Origin: Geodermatophilus sp. YIM 151500
GTDB lineage: Bacteria; Actinomycetota; Actinomycetes; Mycobacteriales; Geodermatophilaceae
Reading direction: 5' to 3'
Assembly: GCF_025716945.1 (NCBI RefSeq)
Contig: NZ_JAOVZT010000016.1
Location: forward strand, 31,725-88,792
Length of the DNA stretch: 57,068 nt
In this document: positions 1 to 7,620 of the stretch, piece after piece
Numbering within the stretch: position 1 is the stretch's first letter
How the letters are laid out: the number at the start of each line of letters is the position of its first letter
Made by a program: the position numbers and the translations under genes
The notes under the pieces: generated by a model
What the model saw: the letters and a program-made list of their open reading frames with translations, nothing else
The model's database searches: none
Told to the model about the DNA's origin: nothing

Positions 1-60
1 GGCCGTGTCCTTGGCCGTGTCCTTGGCCGTGTCCTTGGCCGTGTCCTTGGCCGTGTCACG
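1..60 (-). repeat. 12-bp tandem repeat encoding DTAK units in RNase E
   Basis: The unit GGCCGTGTCCTT occurs four times exactly, followed by a copy with a diverged end, and continues to the window edge. Read on the minus strand within rne it encodes repeated Asp-Thr-Ala-Lys. Because the unit is a multiple of three, copy-number changes would lengthen or shorten the tail without a frameshift. Confidence 0.95.
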
Positions 61-2772
61 GCCGCCGGACCGGTCCCGGCGGTTGCCGCCGCCCCCGTTG
101 CCGCCGCGGCGCCGCTCGTCGACGGGTTCGGTGTGCACGACCAGGCCGCGCCCGCGGCAGTGCTCGCACGGCTCGGAGAAGACCTCGAGCAGGCCCTGGC
201 CGACCCGCTTGCGGGTCATCTGCACCAGGCCGAGCGAGGTCACCTCGGCGACCTGGTGCTTGGTGCGGTCGCGGCCCAGGCACTCGGTGAGCCGGCGCAG
301 GACCAGGTCGCGGTTGCTCTCCAGCACCATGTCGATGAAGTCGATGACGATGATGCCGCCGATGTCGCGCAGCCGGAGCTGGCGGACGATCTCCTCGGCC
401 GCCTCCATGTTGTTGCGGGTCACCGTCTGCTCGAGGTTGCCGCCGGCGCCGACGAACTTGCCGGTGTTGACGTCGACGACCGTCATGGCCTCGGTGCGGT
501 CGATGACCAGCGAGCCGCCGGAGGGCAGCCACACCTTGCGGTCGAGGGCCTTGGCCAGCTGCTCGTCGATCCGCTTGGCGGAGAAGACGTCGCCCTCGCC
601 GGTGTAGCGGGTCAGCCGGCCCGACAGCTCCGGGGAGACGTGCGCGACGTAGGCCTCGACGGTGTCCCAGGCCTCGTCGCCCTGGACGACGAGCTCCTTG
701 AAGTCCTCGTTGAAGACGTCGCGGATGACCCGGATGGCCAGGTCGGGCTCGCCGTAGAGGAGCGTCGGACCGCCGCCGGAGGAGTTCTGGGCGGCCTCGA
801 CCTTCTTCTGGATGACCTCCCACTGCGCGGTCAGCCGGTTGACGTCGCGGGTCAGCTCCTCCTCCGAGGCGCCCTCCGCGGCGGTCCGGATGATCACGCC
901 GGCGTCCTCGGGGACGATCCGCTTGAGGAGGTCCTTGAGCCGGTTGCGCTCGGTGTCGGGCAGCTTGCGGCTGATGCCGGTCATCGACCCGCCGGGCACG
1001 AAGACCAGGAAGCGGCCGGGCAGGTTGATCTGCTGGGTGAGCCGGGCGCCCTTGTGGCCGATCGGGTCCTTGGTCACCTGGACGACGACCTTGTCGCCGG
1101 TCTTGAGGGCCTGCTCGATCGAGCGCTGCTTGCCGCTCAACCCGGCGGCGTCCCAGTTCACCTCGCCGGCGTAGAGGACGGCGTTGCGGCCCTTGCCGAT
1201 GTCGATGAACGCCGCCTCCATGCTGGGCAGCACGTTCTGGACCCGGCCGAGGTAGACGTTGCCGGCGAAGGACGTCGCCTGCGCCTGGGTGACGTAGTGC
1301 TCGACGAGCACGTCGTCCTCCAGGACGGCGATCTGCGTGCGCTCGCCGCGCTGCCGGATCACCATCGCCCGGTCGACCGACTCGCGCCGGGCGAGGAACT
1401 CCGACTCGGTGAGGATCGGCGTCCGCCGGCGGCCGCTGTCGCGCCCGTCGCGCCGGCGCTGCCGCTTGGCCTCGAGCCGGGTCGACCCGGTCACCCCGCG
1501 GACGTCGTCGTCGCTGGTCAACCGGCCGCCGCGACCGGCCCGCTCCGGGCGCTCCTCGTCCTCGGCCTCCTCGGCTCGGTCGGCGCGGTCCTCGGCGCCG
1601 CCCCGACGCCGGCGCCGCCGACGACGCCGGGTGCCCGAGGGCGCGCCCTCGTCCTCGTCGGTGTCGGCGCCCTCCTCGGCGTCGGCGCCGGACTCGTCCT
1701 CGCCGGTGTCGAGGTCGGTCTCGTTCTCGCCGGTGTCGGTCTCCTCGTCGCCGGTGTCGGCGTCGGTGTCGGCGTCGGTGTCCGCCCGGCCGCGGCCCCG
1801 GCCCCTGCGCCCGCGCCGTCGGCGCCGGCTGCCCGAGGGCTCCTCGTCGCGGTCCTCGGTGTCGGCGTCGCTGTCCTCGGTGTCGGCGTCGCGGTCTTCG
1901 GTGTCGGTCGCCTCCGCGGTGCCGGCGTCCACCTCGTCCGCGACGCCGGTGTCCGCCTCGTCCGCGGTGCTGTCCTCGCCGGCACCGGTGTCCTCGCCGC
2001 CGGCCCGGCCGCCGGCCCGGCGACGGCGGCCGCGCCGCGGTCGGGGCTCCTCGTCCTCCGGCCGTTCGGCGGCGCCTTCGGTGGCCCCGGTGTCGGGGGT
2101 CTCCGCGTCGGGTGACTCGGCGGCGGCGCGGCGGCCGCGCCGACGCGGTGCCGGCGGGGCCTCGGTGGCGGTGGGAGCCATGAAACTGACGAAGGCAGCC
2201 GCCGGGGGCGGGGCCACCACCGGCTCGGCGGCGTCCGGCTCGGCGGCGTCCGGCTCGGCGGCGGCTGCGGGCCGGGTGGCCCGCCGGCGGGGACGGGCGA
2301 CGACGGCGGTCGGCTCCGGGGAGCTGAACTGCGCGCCGAAGCGCGGCAGCGCGGGTTCCGGTTCCGGCTCGGCCGGCGCGACGGCGGCCGCCGTCCCTGC
2401 GTCGGCCCCGGCGCCTTCGGCCTCCTCCGTCTCGACCTCGTCGTCCTCGGCCTCGTCGTCCTCGGCCCCGTCGTCCTCGGCCTCGTCGTCCTCGGCCCCG
2501 TCGTCCTCGGTCTGCGCGGCGGCGGGCAGCCGATCCGCGGCGCCTGGCTCGCCGGGCTGCTGACCCGCGGCGTCCGCCCCGGCGGCCGGTTGCGACGGGT
2601 CGCCCTCGGTGGGCGGCTGCGGCAGGTCGCCACCGGCGCCCTGCCCGCGGTCGGCCGGTTCCCCGGGGCCGTCGGTCGGCCCGGGCCCGACGGGCGCGGT
2701 GTCCTGCTGGGTGGCGTCCGCCTCGGCGGCGGCGGTTCCGGTATCGGCGTCGGTGCTGTCGTTGTCAGCCAC
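1..2772 (-). CDS. rne: Ribonuclease E/G, partial (3' end beyond window)
   Basis: Single-strand endoribonuclease for mRNA turnover and rRNA/tRNA processing. The GTG start at 2772 has a GGAGGAG ribosome site just upstream; the frame stays open to base 1, giving 924 codons, with the C-terminus outside the window. Residues 1 to about 450 are a low-complexity extension, rich in Asp/Glu runs (DDEAEDDGAEDDE type) and Arg/Gly clusters, typical of actinobacterial RNase E. The S1-like/catalytic core begins around residue 475. The metal-binding aspartates lie in TVVDVNTG (about residue 763) and VIDFIDM (about 810), and the zinc-link is CEHC followed by RGRG (about 868). After it an Arg/Gly/Asn tail leads into tandem DTAK repeats. 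Family identity is clear from these motifs; the length of the C-terminal tail cannot be judged. Confidence 0.95.
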   Translation of the reverse strand, partial: MADNDSTDADTGTAAAEADATQQDTAPVGPGPTDGPGEPADRGQGAGGDLPQPPTEGDPSQPAAGADAAGQQPGEPGAADRLPAAAQTEDDGAEDDEAEDDGAEDDEAEDDEVETEEAEGAGADAGTAAAVAPAEPEPEPALPRFGAQFSSPEPTAVVARPRRRATRPAAAAEPDAAEPDAAEPVVAPPPAAAFVSFMAPTATEAPPAPRRRGRRAAAESPDAETPDTGATEGAAERPEDEEPRPRRGRRRRAGGRAGGEDTGAGEDSTADEADTGVADEVDAGTAEATDTEDRDADTEDSDADTEDRDEEPSGSRRRRRGRRGRGRGRADTDADTDADTGDEETDTGENETDLDTGEDESGADAEEGADTDEDEGAPSGTRRRRRRRRRGGAEDRADRAEEAEDEERPERAGRGGRLTSDDDVRGVTGSTRLEAKRQRRRDGRDSGRRRTPILTESEFLARRESVDRAMVIRQRGERTQIAVLEDDVLVEHYVTQAQATSFAGNVYLGRVQNVLPSMEAAFIDIGKGRNAVLYAGEVNWDAAGLSGKQRSIEQALKTGDKVVVQVTKDPIGHKGARLTQQINLPGRFLVFVPGGSMTGISRKLPDTERNRLKDLLKRIVPEDAGVIIRTAAEGASEEELTRDVNRLTAQWEVIQKKVEAAQNSSGGGPTLLYGEPDLAIRVIRDVFNEDFKELVVQGDEAWDTVEAYVAHVSPELSGRLTRYTGEGDVFSAKRIDEQLAKALDRKVWLPSGGSLVIDRTEAMTVVDVNTGKFVGAGGNLEQTVTRNNMEAAEEIVRQLRLRDIGGIIVIDFIDMVLESNRDLVLRRLTECLGRDRTKHQVAEVTSLGLVQMTRKRVGQGLLEVFSEPCEHCRGRGLVVHTEPVDERRRGGNGGGGNRRDRSGGRDTAKDTAKDTAKDTAKDTA

Positions 2773-3057
2773 GAGGGCTCCTCCTCGGGCGCTCCCGGGC
2801 GCCGATCACGAGGACTGGCGGCCGCGCAGGAACGCGGGTCTGGCCGGACGGGCCGCCGCACGGGTGCGGCGGTCGGCCCGTCCTGCGAAGTCTGTGGTCG
2901 GCCACCGGGCGACGGGGGCCGCGTCCGGTGGCCGGTGGTGCGGTGCACCCGGTCGAGCTGGGTGCGGTGCTGCTGTGCGTGTGGTGCTGGTGGTCTGGGT
3001 CGCCCCGGCGGACCCGGGACGGTGCGGCGCGTCTGGCAGCCGTGCCGCGCGACGGCG

Positions 3058-3846
3058 TCAGGCCACCGGCTCCGCCGGTCGGGCCGCCGCGTGCTCCCCC
3101 TGGCAGCGGGTGCGCGCCGCACGGTCGGGACCGAGCGGATCGGCCACGGCTCCGGTGTCGTCGAGCCGGCCCTGCGCCGCACGCACGGCCCGGGGGGGCA
3201 ACGGCGGGCGCAGGTCGGCGACGGCAGCCAGCGCGGCCAACACGTCGTCGGGTCGAACGGCGGGCGTCACCTGCCGGACGACCATGTGCAGTATGGCACA
3301 ACCTGCCTCATCGACCGCCGAGGCGCTGGTCACGGGCGCCCGCGCGTCGACGTCGCGCAGCCCGTTCTTCGTGCGCTTGGCGACGGTCACCACGCCGCTG
3401 GCGAGGAACTTCTCGACAGCCGGCTGCAGCTCGGCCAGGGCCACCCCGGGCAGCTCGACCCGCCAGACGGCGGCGTCGATCCGGTCGGCCAGCGCGCCGG
3501 TGCCCTCGGCCGCCTCGACGCACTCGAGGACGGCGACGTCCGGCGGCAGCGCGGCGTCCAGCCTCGCGCGCACCTCCTCGGGGTCGCGGCGCTCGGCGAG
3601 GCCGAGCTCCACGTACTCGGCCTCGCTGGCCGCGCCGGTGGGGGCGGCGCCGAGGTAGGAGATCTTCGGGTGCGGCGTGAAGCCGGCGGAGAAGGCCATC
3701 GGCACCTGCGCGCGGCGCAGCGCCCGCTCCAGCGCCCGGGCCAGGTCGCGGTGCGAGGCGAAGCGCAGCCGGCCGCGCTTGGCGTAGCGGAGGCGCAGCT
3801 TCTGCACCGTCGGCGGCGGGGGTGGTCCCTCGGGTTGACGGGCCAT
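3058..3846 (-). CDS. TIGR03936 family radical SAM-linked protein (DUF2344)
   Basis: A 262-aa protein of the family encoded next to, or fused with, the TIGR03960 radical SAM enzyme; it carries no radical-SAM cysteine cluster itself. Recognisable family features are the basic N-terminal KLRLRYAKRGRLRF segment (about residues 15-28), followed by SHRDLARALERALRRA and the FSAGFTPHPKISYL block. Its ATG shares one base with the TGA of the upstream radical SAM gene (TGATG), so the two are almost certainly translated together. The pair lies directly upstream of rne in the same direction, an arrangement common in actinobacteria. The biochemical role is not established; a link to RNA modification or ribosome-related processing is only inferred from the neighbourhood. 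Confidence 0.85.
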   Translation of the reverse strand: MARQPEGPPPPPTVQKLRLRYAKRGRLRFASHRDLARALERALRRAQVPMAFSAGFTPHPKISYLGAAPTGAASEAEYVELGLAERRDPEEVRARLDAALPPDVAVLECVEAAEGTGALADRIDAAVWRVELPGVALAELQPAVEKFLASGVVTVAKRTKNGLRDVDARAPVTSASAVDEAGCAILHMVVRQVTPAVRPDDVLAALAAVADLRPPLPPRAVRAAQGRLDDTGAVADPLGPDRAARTRCQGEHAAARPAEPVA

Positions 3847-5789
3847 CAGACCGGGGTGAGCGGGAGGAGGCTGCGGCCGGTGGGACCGATCTGGATCTCG
3901 GTGCCCATGGTCGGGCAGACGCCGCAGTCGTAGCAGGGCGTCCACCGGCAGTCGGCGACCTCCTCCTCCGCGAGCGCCTCCTGCCAGTCCTCCCAGAGCC
4001 ACTCCTTGTCCAGGCCGGAGTCCAGGTGGTCCCAGGGCAGGATCTCGTGCTCGGTGCGCTCGCGGGTGGTGAACCAGTCGAGGTCGACGCCGAAGCGGGC
4101 GAGCTCCTCGGTGGCGGCCGTCGTCCACCGCTGGTAGGAGAAGTGCTCGCTCCAGCCGTCGAACCGCCCGCCGTCGCGCCACACCCGCTCGATCACCCGG
4201 CCGACCCGGCGGTCGCCGCGGGAGAGCAGGCCCTCGACGATGCCGGGCTGGCCGTCGTGGTACCGCAGCCCGATCGAGCGGCCGACCCGCCTGTCGCTGT
4301 TGATGGCCTGCCGGAGGAGCTTGAGCCGGGCGTCGATGGTCTCGGCGCTGGCCTGCCCGGCCCACTGGAAGGGAGTGTGCGGCTTGGGCACGAACCCGCC
4401 GATCGAGACGGTGCAGCGGATGTCGCGGCGGCCGCTGGCCTCCCGCCCGGCGCGGATGACCTCGACCGCGAGGTCGGCGATCTCCAGCACGTCCTCGTCG
4501 GTCTCGGTGGGCAGGCCGCACATGAAGTAGAGCTTCACCTGCTGCCAGCCGTTGGCGTAGGCCGTGGTGACGGTGCGGACCAGGTCCTCCTTGGAGACCG
4601 TCTTGTTGATCACCCGCCGGATCCGTTCGCTGCCGCCCTCGGGAGCGAAGGTCAGCCCGGAGCGCCGGCCGTTGCGGGACAGCTCGTCGGCCAGCGTGAC
4701 GTTGAACGCGTCGACCCGGGTGCTCGGCAGCGACAGGCCCGTGTTGGTGCCCTCGTACCGGTCGGCCAGCTCCTTGGCGATCTGCCCGATCTCGGAGTGG
4801 TCGGCGCTGGACAGCGACAGCAGGCCGACCTCCTCGTACCCGGTGGCCTTGAGCCCCCGGTCGACCATCGAGCCGATGCCCTGGAGGGTGCGCTCGCGCA
4901 CCGGCCGGGTGATCATGCCGGCCTGGCAGAACCGGCAGCCCCGGGTGCAGCCGCGGAAGATCTCCACGCTCATCCGCTCGTGCACGCTCTCGGCCATGGG
5001 CACCAGCGGCTGCTTCGGGTAGGGCCACTCGTCCAGGTCCATCACGGTGCGCTTCGCCACCCGCGCCGGGACGTCGTCCCGGTTGGGGGTGACGGCGGCG
5101 ATGGCGCCGTCCGGACCGTAGGCGACGTCGAAGAAGCGCGGCACGTAGACGCCCTCGACCCGGGCCAGCCGGGCGAGCAGCTCCACCCGGCCGCCGGGCC
5201 GGTCCTGCTCCTTCCAGGCCTTCACGACGTCGGTGACGTCGCCGACCACCTGCTCGCCGTCGCCGAGGACGGCGCAGTCGACGAAGTCGGCGACGGGTTC
5301 GGGGTTGAAGGCGGCGTGCCCGCCCGCGACCACGACGGGGTGCGTCTCGTCGCGGTCGACCGCGTGCAGGGGCACCCCGGCCAGGTCGAGCGCCTCGAGC
5401 AGGTTGGTGTAGCCGAGCTCGGTGGCGAAGCTGACGCCGAGCACGTCGAAGTCGCCGACGGCGCGGTGCGCGTCGACGGTGAACTGCGGCACGCCGTGCT
5501 CGCGCATCAGCGCGGCGAGGTCCGGCCAGACGGCGTAGGTGCGTTCGGCCAGGGCATCGGGGCGCTCGTTGAGCACCTCGTAGAGGATCATCAGGCCCTG
5601 GTTGGGCAAGCCCACCTCGTAGGCGTCGGGGTACATCAGCGCCCAGCGGACGGCGACGTCGTCCCAGCCCTTGACCTGGGAGTTCAGCTCCCCGCCGACG
5701 TACTGGACCGGCTTCTGCACCTGCGCCAGCAGCGGCTCCAGCCGGGGGTAGAGGGACTCGCCCGTGGACGTGCGCGGCTTCCTCGTCAT
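3846..5789 (-). CDS. TIGR03960 family B12-binding-like radical SAM protein
   Basis: A 647-aa radical S-adenosylmethionine enzyme. An N-terminal cobalamin-binding-like Rossmann region (about residues 40-230, with VVVAGGHAAFNPEP) precedes the radical SAM barrel, whose 4Fe-4S site is CTRGCRFC (CxxxCxxC, about residue 280). A Cys-rich C-terminus (CRWTPCYDCGVC, about residue 620) may bind a second cluster. The ATG at 5789 is followed by an orthodox family N-terminus (LYPRLEPLLAQVQKPVQYVGGE). It is co-transcribed with the TIGR03936 partner through a one-base overlap. The substrate is unknown. Confidence 0.9.
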   Translation of the reverse strand: MTRKPRTSTGESLYPRLEPLLAQVQKPVQYVGGELNSQVKGWDDVAVRWALMYPDAYEVGLPNQGLMILYEVLNERPDALAERTYAVWPDLAALMREHGVPQFTVDAHRAVGDFDVLGVSFATELGYTNLLEALDLAGVPLHAVDRDETHPVVVAGGHAAFNPEPVADFVDCAVLGDGEQVVGDVTDVVKAWKEQDRPGGRVELLARLARVEGVYVPRFFDVAYGPDGAIAAVTPNRDDVPARVAKRTVMDLDEWPYPKQPLVPMAESVHERMSVEIFRGCTRGCRFCQAGMITRPVRERTLQGIGSMVDRGLKATGYEEVGLLSLSSADHSEIGQIAKELADRYEGTNTGLSLPSTRVDAFNVTLADELSRNGRRSGLTFAPEGGSERIRRVINKTVSKEDLVRTVTTAYANGWQQVKLYFMCGLPTETDEDVLEIADLAVEVIRAGREASGRRDIRCTVSIGGFVPKPHTPFQWAGQASAETIDARLKLLRQAINSDRRVGRSIGLRYHDGQPGIVEGLLSRGDRRVGRVIERVWRDGGRFDGWSEHFSYQRWTTAATEELARFGVDLDWFTTRERTEHEILPWDHLDSGLDKEWLWEDWQEALAEEEVADCRWTPCYDCGVCPTMGTEIQIGPTGRSLLPLTPV

Positions 5790-5836
5790 GACCCGTCCAG
5801 GGTAGCCGCCGCCGTCCCCCCGCCCCGCCCCTCCAA

Positions 5837-5897
5837 GGCATTGGAAGCTTTGCCCCCGATGTTCGCCCCCTCGACAGGGGGCAAAGCTTCCAATGCC
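5837..5897. terminator. Perfect 21-bp inverted repeat between ndk and radical SAM gene
   Basis: Left arm 5837-5857 (begins GGCATTGGAAGC) and right arm 5877-5897 are exact reverse complements over 21 bp, with a 19-nt loop. The right arm ends five bases from the ndk stop codon, so on the minus strand it would form the ndk transcript's 3' hairpin. There is no T-tract, as is common in actinobacteria. The length and perfection also fit a mobile or dispersed palindromic element used as a terminator. Confidence 0.6.
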
Positions 5898-5901
5898 CGG
5901 G

Positions 5902-6324
5902 TCAGCCCAGGTCGGGGAAGAACAGTGCGATCTCGCGCTTGGCGGACTCGGGCGAGTCGGAGCCGTGCACGATGTTGTTCTGCACCTCGAGGGCGAAGTC
6001 GCCGCGGATGGTGCCGGGCGTGGCCTTGACCGGGTCGGTGGCGCCGGCCAGCGCGCGGAACGCCTCGATCGCGCGCGGCCCCTCCGCCACCAGCGCGAGC
6101 AGCGGGCCGCCGGTGATGAACTCGACCAGCGGGGCGAAGAACGGCTTCTCGCGGTGCTCGGCGTAGTGCTGCTCGGCCGTCTCGCGGCTCAGGGTGCGCA
6201 GCTCGGCGGCGACCAGCCGCAGGCCCTTGGCCTCCAGCCGGGAGACGACCTCCCCGACCAGGCCGCGGGTGACGCCGTCGGGCTTGACGAGGACCAGGGT
6301 GCGCTCGGGCGCGGGTGCGGACAC
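5902..6324 (-). CDS. ndk: Nucleoside diphosphate kinase
   Basis: Transfers the gamma-phosphate between nucleoside triphosphates and diphosphates through a phosphohistidine. At 140 aa it matches the usual family length when started at GTG 6324; an upstream in-frame ATG at 6414 would add 30 unrelated residues and run through the divergent regulator's promoter, so it was not used. Visible motifs are [10 protein letters not shown] near the N-terminus and the active-site histidine in NIVHGSDS (about residue 117), with the family C-terminus [10 protein letters not shown]. It is transcribed away from the HTH/Clp-N gene pair, and the two operator-like palindromes lie between them. Confidence 0.95.
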   Translation of the reverse strand: MSAPAPERTLVLVKPDGVTRGLVGEVVSRLEAKGLRLVAAELRTLSRETAEQHYAEHREKPFFAPLVEFITGGPLLALVAEGPRAIEAFRALAGATDPVKATPGTIRGDFALEVQNNIVHGSDSPESAKREIALFFPDLG

Positions 6325-6351
6325 GAGCCGGAAGCCTACGGGGCGCCGCGG

Positions 6352-6398
6352 GTCAACTTGAGTTGACACGACAACGCCTGTCAACTTATGTTGACGTT
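6352..6398 (+). promoter_or_regulatory. Promoter with two GTCAAC...GTTGAC palindromic operators
   Basis: GTCAACTTGAGTTGAC (6352-6367) and GTCAACTTATGTTGAC (6380-6395) are two palindromes with the same half-site. The first overlaps a consensus -35 TTGACA (6363-6368), the second overlaps a -10 TATGTT (6387-6392), with an 18-nt spacer. The predicted start of transcription falls at about 6399, the GTG codon, implying a leaderless mRNA. A dimeric regulator bound here would block the promoter; the small HTH protein it drives is the obvious candidate. Confidence 0.7.
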
Positions 6399-6641
6399 GT
6401 GACCGCCACGCCACCCCGGGACGCCGTCGCGGCGGCCGCCGCCGACGACCCGGCCACGGGCCTGCGGGCGATCCGCGCGCTCCGCGAGCTGGCCGACCGG
6501 CTCGAGGCCCTGCAGGTCGACCGCGCCCGGCGACAGGGCTGGTCGTGGCAGCAGATCGCCGACTCGCTGGGGGTCACCCGGCAGGCGGTGCACAAGAAGC
6601 ACGCCGGCACCCGGCTGGGCCGGCCGCGAAGGGAGCGCTGA
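6399..6641 (+). CDS. Small helix-turn-helix regulator
   Basis: An 80-aa DNA-binding protein. The helix-turn-helix is [21 protein letters not shown] in the C-terminal half, preceded by an Ala-rich helix ([23 protein letters not shown]). The GTG at 6399 was chosen because the promoter upstream predicts transcription starting on it; in-frame codons further upstream would pass through the operators. The stop is one base from the start of the Clp-N gene, so the two form an operon. Autoregulation through the adjacent palindromes is likely. The target genes and inducing signal are unknown; heat or proteotoxic stress is a guess from the Clp-N partner. Confidence 0.8.
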   Translation: MTATPPRDAVAAAAADDPATGLRAIRALRELADRLEALQVDRARRQGWSWQQIADSLGVTRQAVHKKHAGTRLGRPRRER

Positions 6642-6642
6642 G

Positions 6643-7179
6643 GTGTTCGAACGGTTCACCCGGGACGCCCGGGACGTCGTCGTCCGGGCGCAGGAGGAGG
6701 CGCGCGACCTGCGCGCCGACCGGATCGAGCCGCTGCACCTGCTGGTCGCCGTCGCCGCGGTCGACGGGCCGGGGCGGGCGGCGCTGGCCGCGGCGGGCGT
6801 GGACGCCGAGCGGCTCCGCCCGGCCGCCGCCGGTGCCGCCGGTGATCCGCTGGACGCCCAGGCCCTCGCGGCGCTCGGCGTGGACCTCGACTCGGTGCGC
6901 ACCGTGGCGGAGGAGGTGTTCGGCCCCGGCGCGCTGGACCCCGCCCCGAGCGGTGGGCACCTGCCGTTCGCCGACGGCAGCAAGCGGGCGCTGGAGGAGT
7001 CGCTGCGCTACGTGCTGGACCGGCGGCCGCGCCGCCGCCGGCGCGCGATCGACAGCGCGTGCGTGCTGGTCGGCGTCCTCGCGGTGGACGACCCGGTGGT
7101 CGAGCGAGTGCTGCGCTCGCTGGGTGCCGACGCCGCGGACGTCCGCGACCGCGCCCGGGAGCAGCCCGGGGCGGCCTGA
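6643..7179 (+). CDS. Clp N-terminal domain protein (ClpC/ClpB N-domain without ATPase)
   Basis: A 178-aa protein made of a duplicated Clp repeat (Clp-N/ClpS-adaptor-docking domain). The first repeat runs from FERFTRDARDVVVRAQEEA to about residue 75 and includes RIEPLHLLVAV; the second is around residues 108-165, with GSKRALEESLRYVLDRR and IDSACVLVGVLAVDD. There is no AAA+ module, so it cannot unfold substrates itself; it may act as an adaptor, decoy or substrate-binding partner for ClpC or ClpX-type machines. GTG start at 6643, one base after the regulator's TGA. Identity to the Clp-N family is clear; the role is inferred. Confidence 0.85.
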   Translation: MFERFTRDARDVVVRAQEEARDLRADRIEPLHLLVAVAAVDGPGRAALAAAGVDAERLRPAAAGAAGDPLDAQALAALGVDLDSVRTVAEEVFGPGALDPAPSGGHLPFADGSKRALEESLRYVLDRRPRRRRRAIDSACVLVGVLAVDDPVVERVLRSLGADAADVRDRAREQPGAA

Positions 7180-7227
7180 AGCTCCGGCCCGGATGCTCCC
7201 CGGAGCGCCGGCGTCGGTCGGGCGGCG

Positions 7228-7620
7228 TCAGTCGCCCGGCTCGGCCGGGGGCGGCGCCGCGGCGGGGTCGCCGAAGCTGCTGCCGAGCAGCTCCTTGCGC
7301 ACCTGCAAGAGGTAGAGCCAGATCAGCACGAACACGCCGCCGACGATCCACATGACGCCGGACAGCAGGCCGGTGAGCAGCAGCGGCACCTGGAGCGCCG
7401 TCCCGACCAGGAGCCCCCGCGGACGGCGCTGCACCCCGCCTGCCAGCACCAGCACCACGGCCAGCAGGAGCAGGAAGGTCAGCCGCGTGCCGGTCAGGCC
7501 CGGGCCGCTCTGCGCGATGCCCCGCGGCACGAACAGCACGGCGATCCCCTCGAGCAGCAGCACCGCCGCCGCGACGCCGCGCAGCGCCCGCGTGGCCCGC
7601 TCCGGATCGGGCGCCGTCAT
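7228..7620 (-). CDS. DUF4233 membrane protein
   Basis: A 130-aa protein with about four hydrophobic segments (LRGVAAAVLLLEGIAVLFV; LTFLLLLAVVLVLAGGV; LLVGTALQVPLLLTGLL; MWIVGGVFVLIWLYLLQV) and a Pro/Ala-rich acidic tail. Its ATG overlaps the folC stop codon (ATGA), an arrangement typical of DUF4233 in actinobacteria, where it sits after folC and often before ndk. The function is unknown. Confidence 0.85.
   Translation of the reverse strand: MTAPDPERATRALRGVAAAVLLLEGIAVLFVPRGIAQSGPGLTGTRLTFLLLLAVVLVLAGGVQRRPRGLLVGTALQVPLLLTGLLSGVMWIVGGVFVLIWLYLLQVRKELLGSSFGDPAAAPPPAEPGD

Noticed and set aside
133-2563. Long open frames on the plus strand opposite RNase E
   Set aside because: They are shadows of the high-G+C rne codons; no family resemblance, and the minus-strand frame carries all RNase E motifs.
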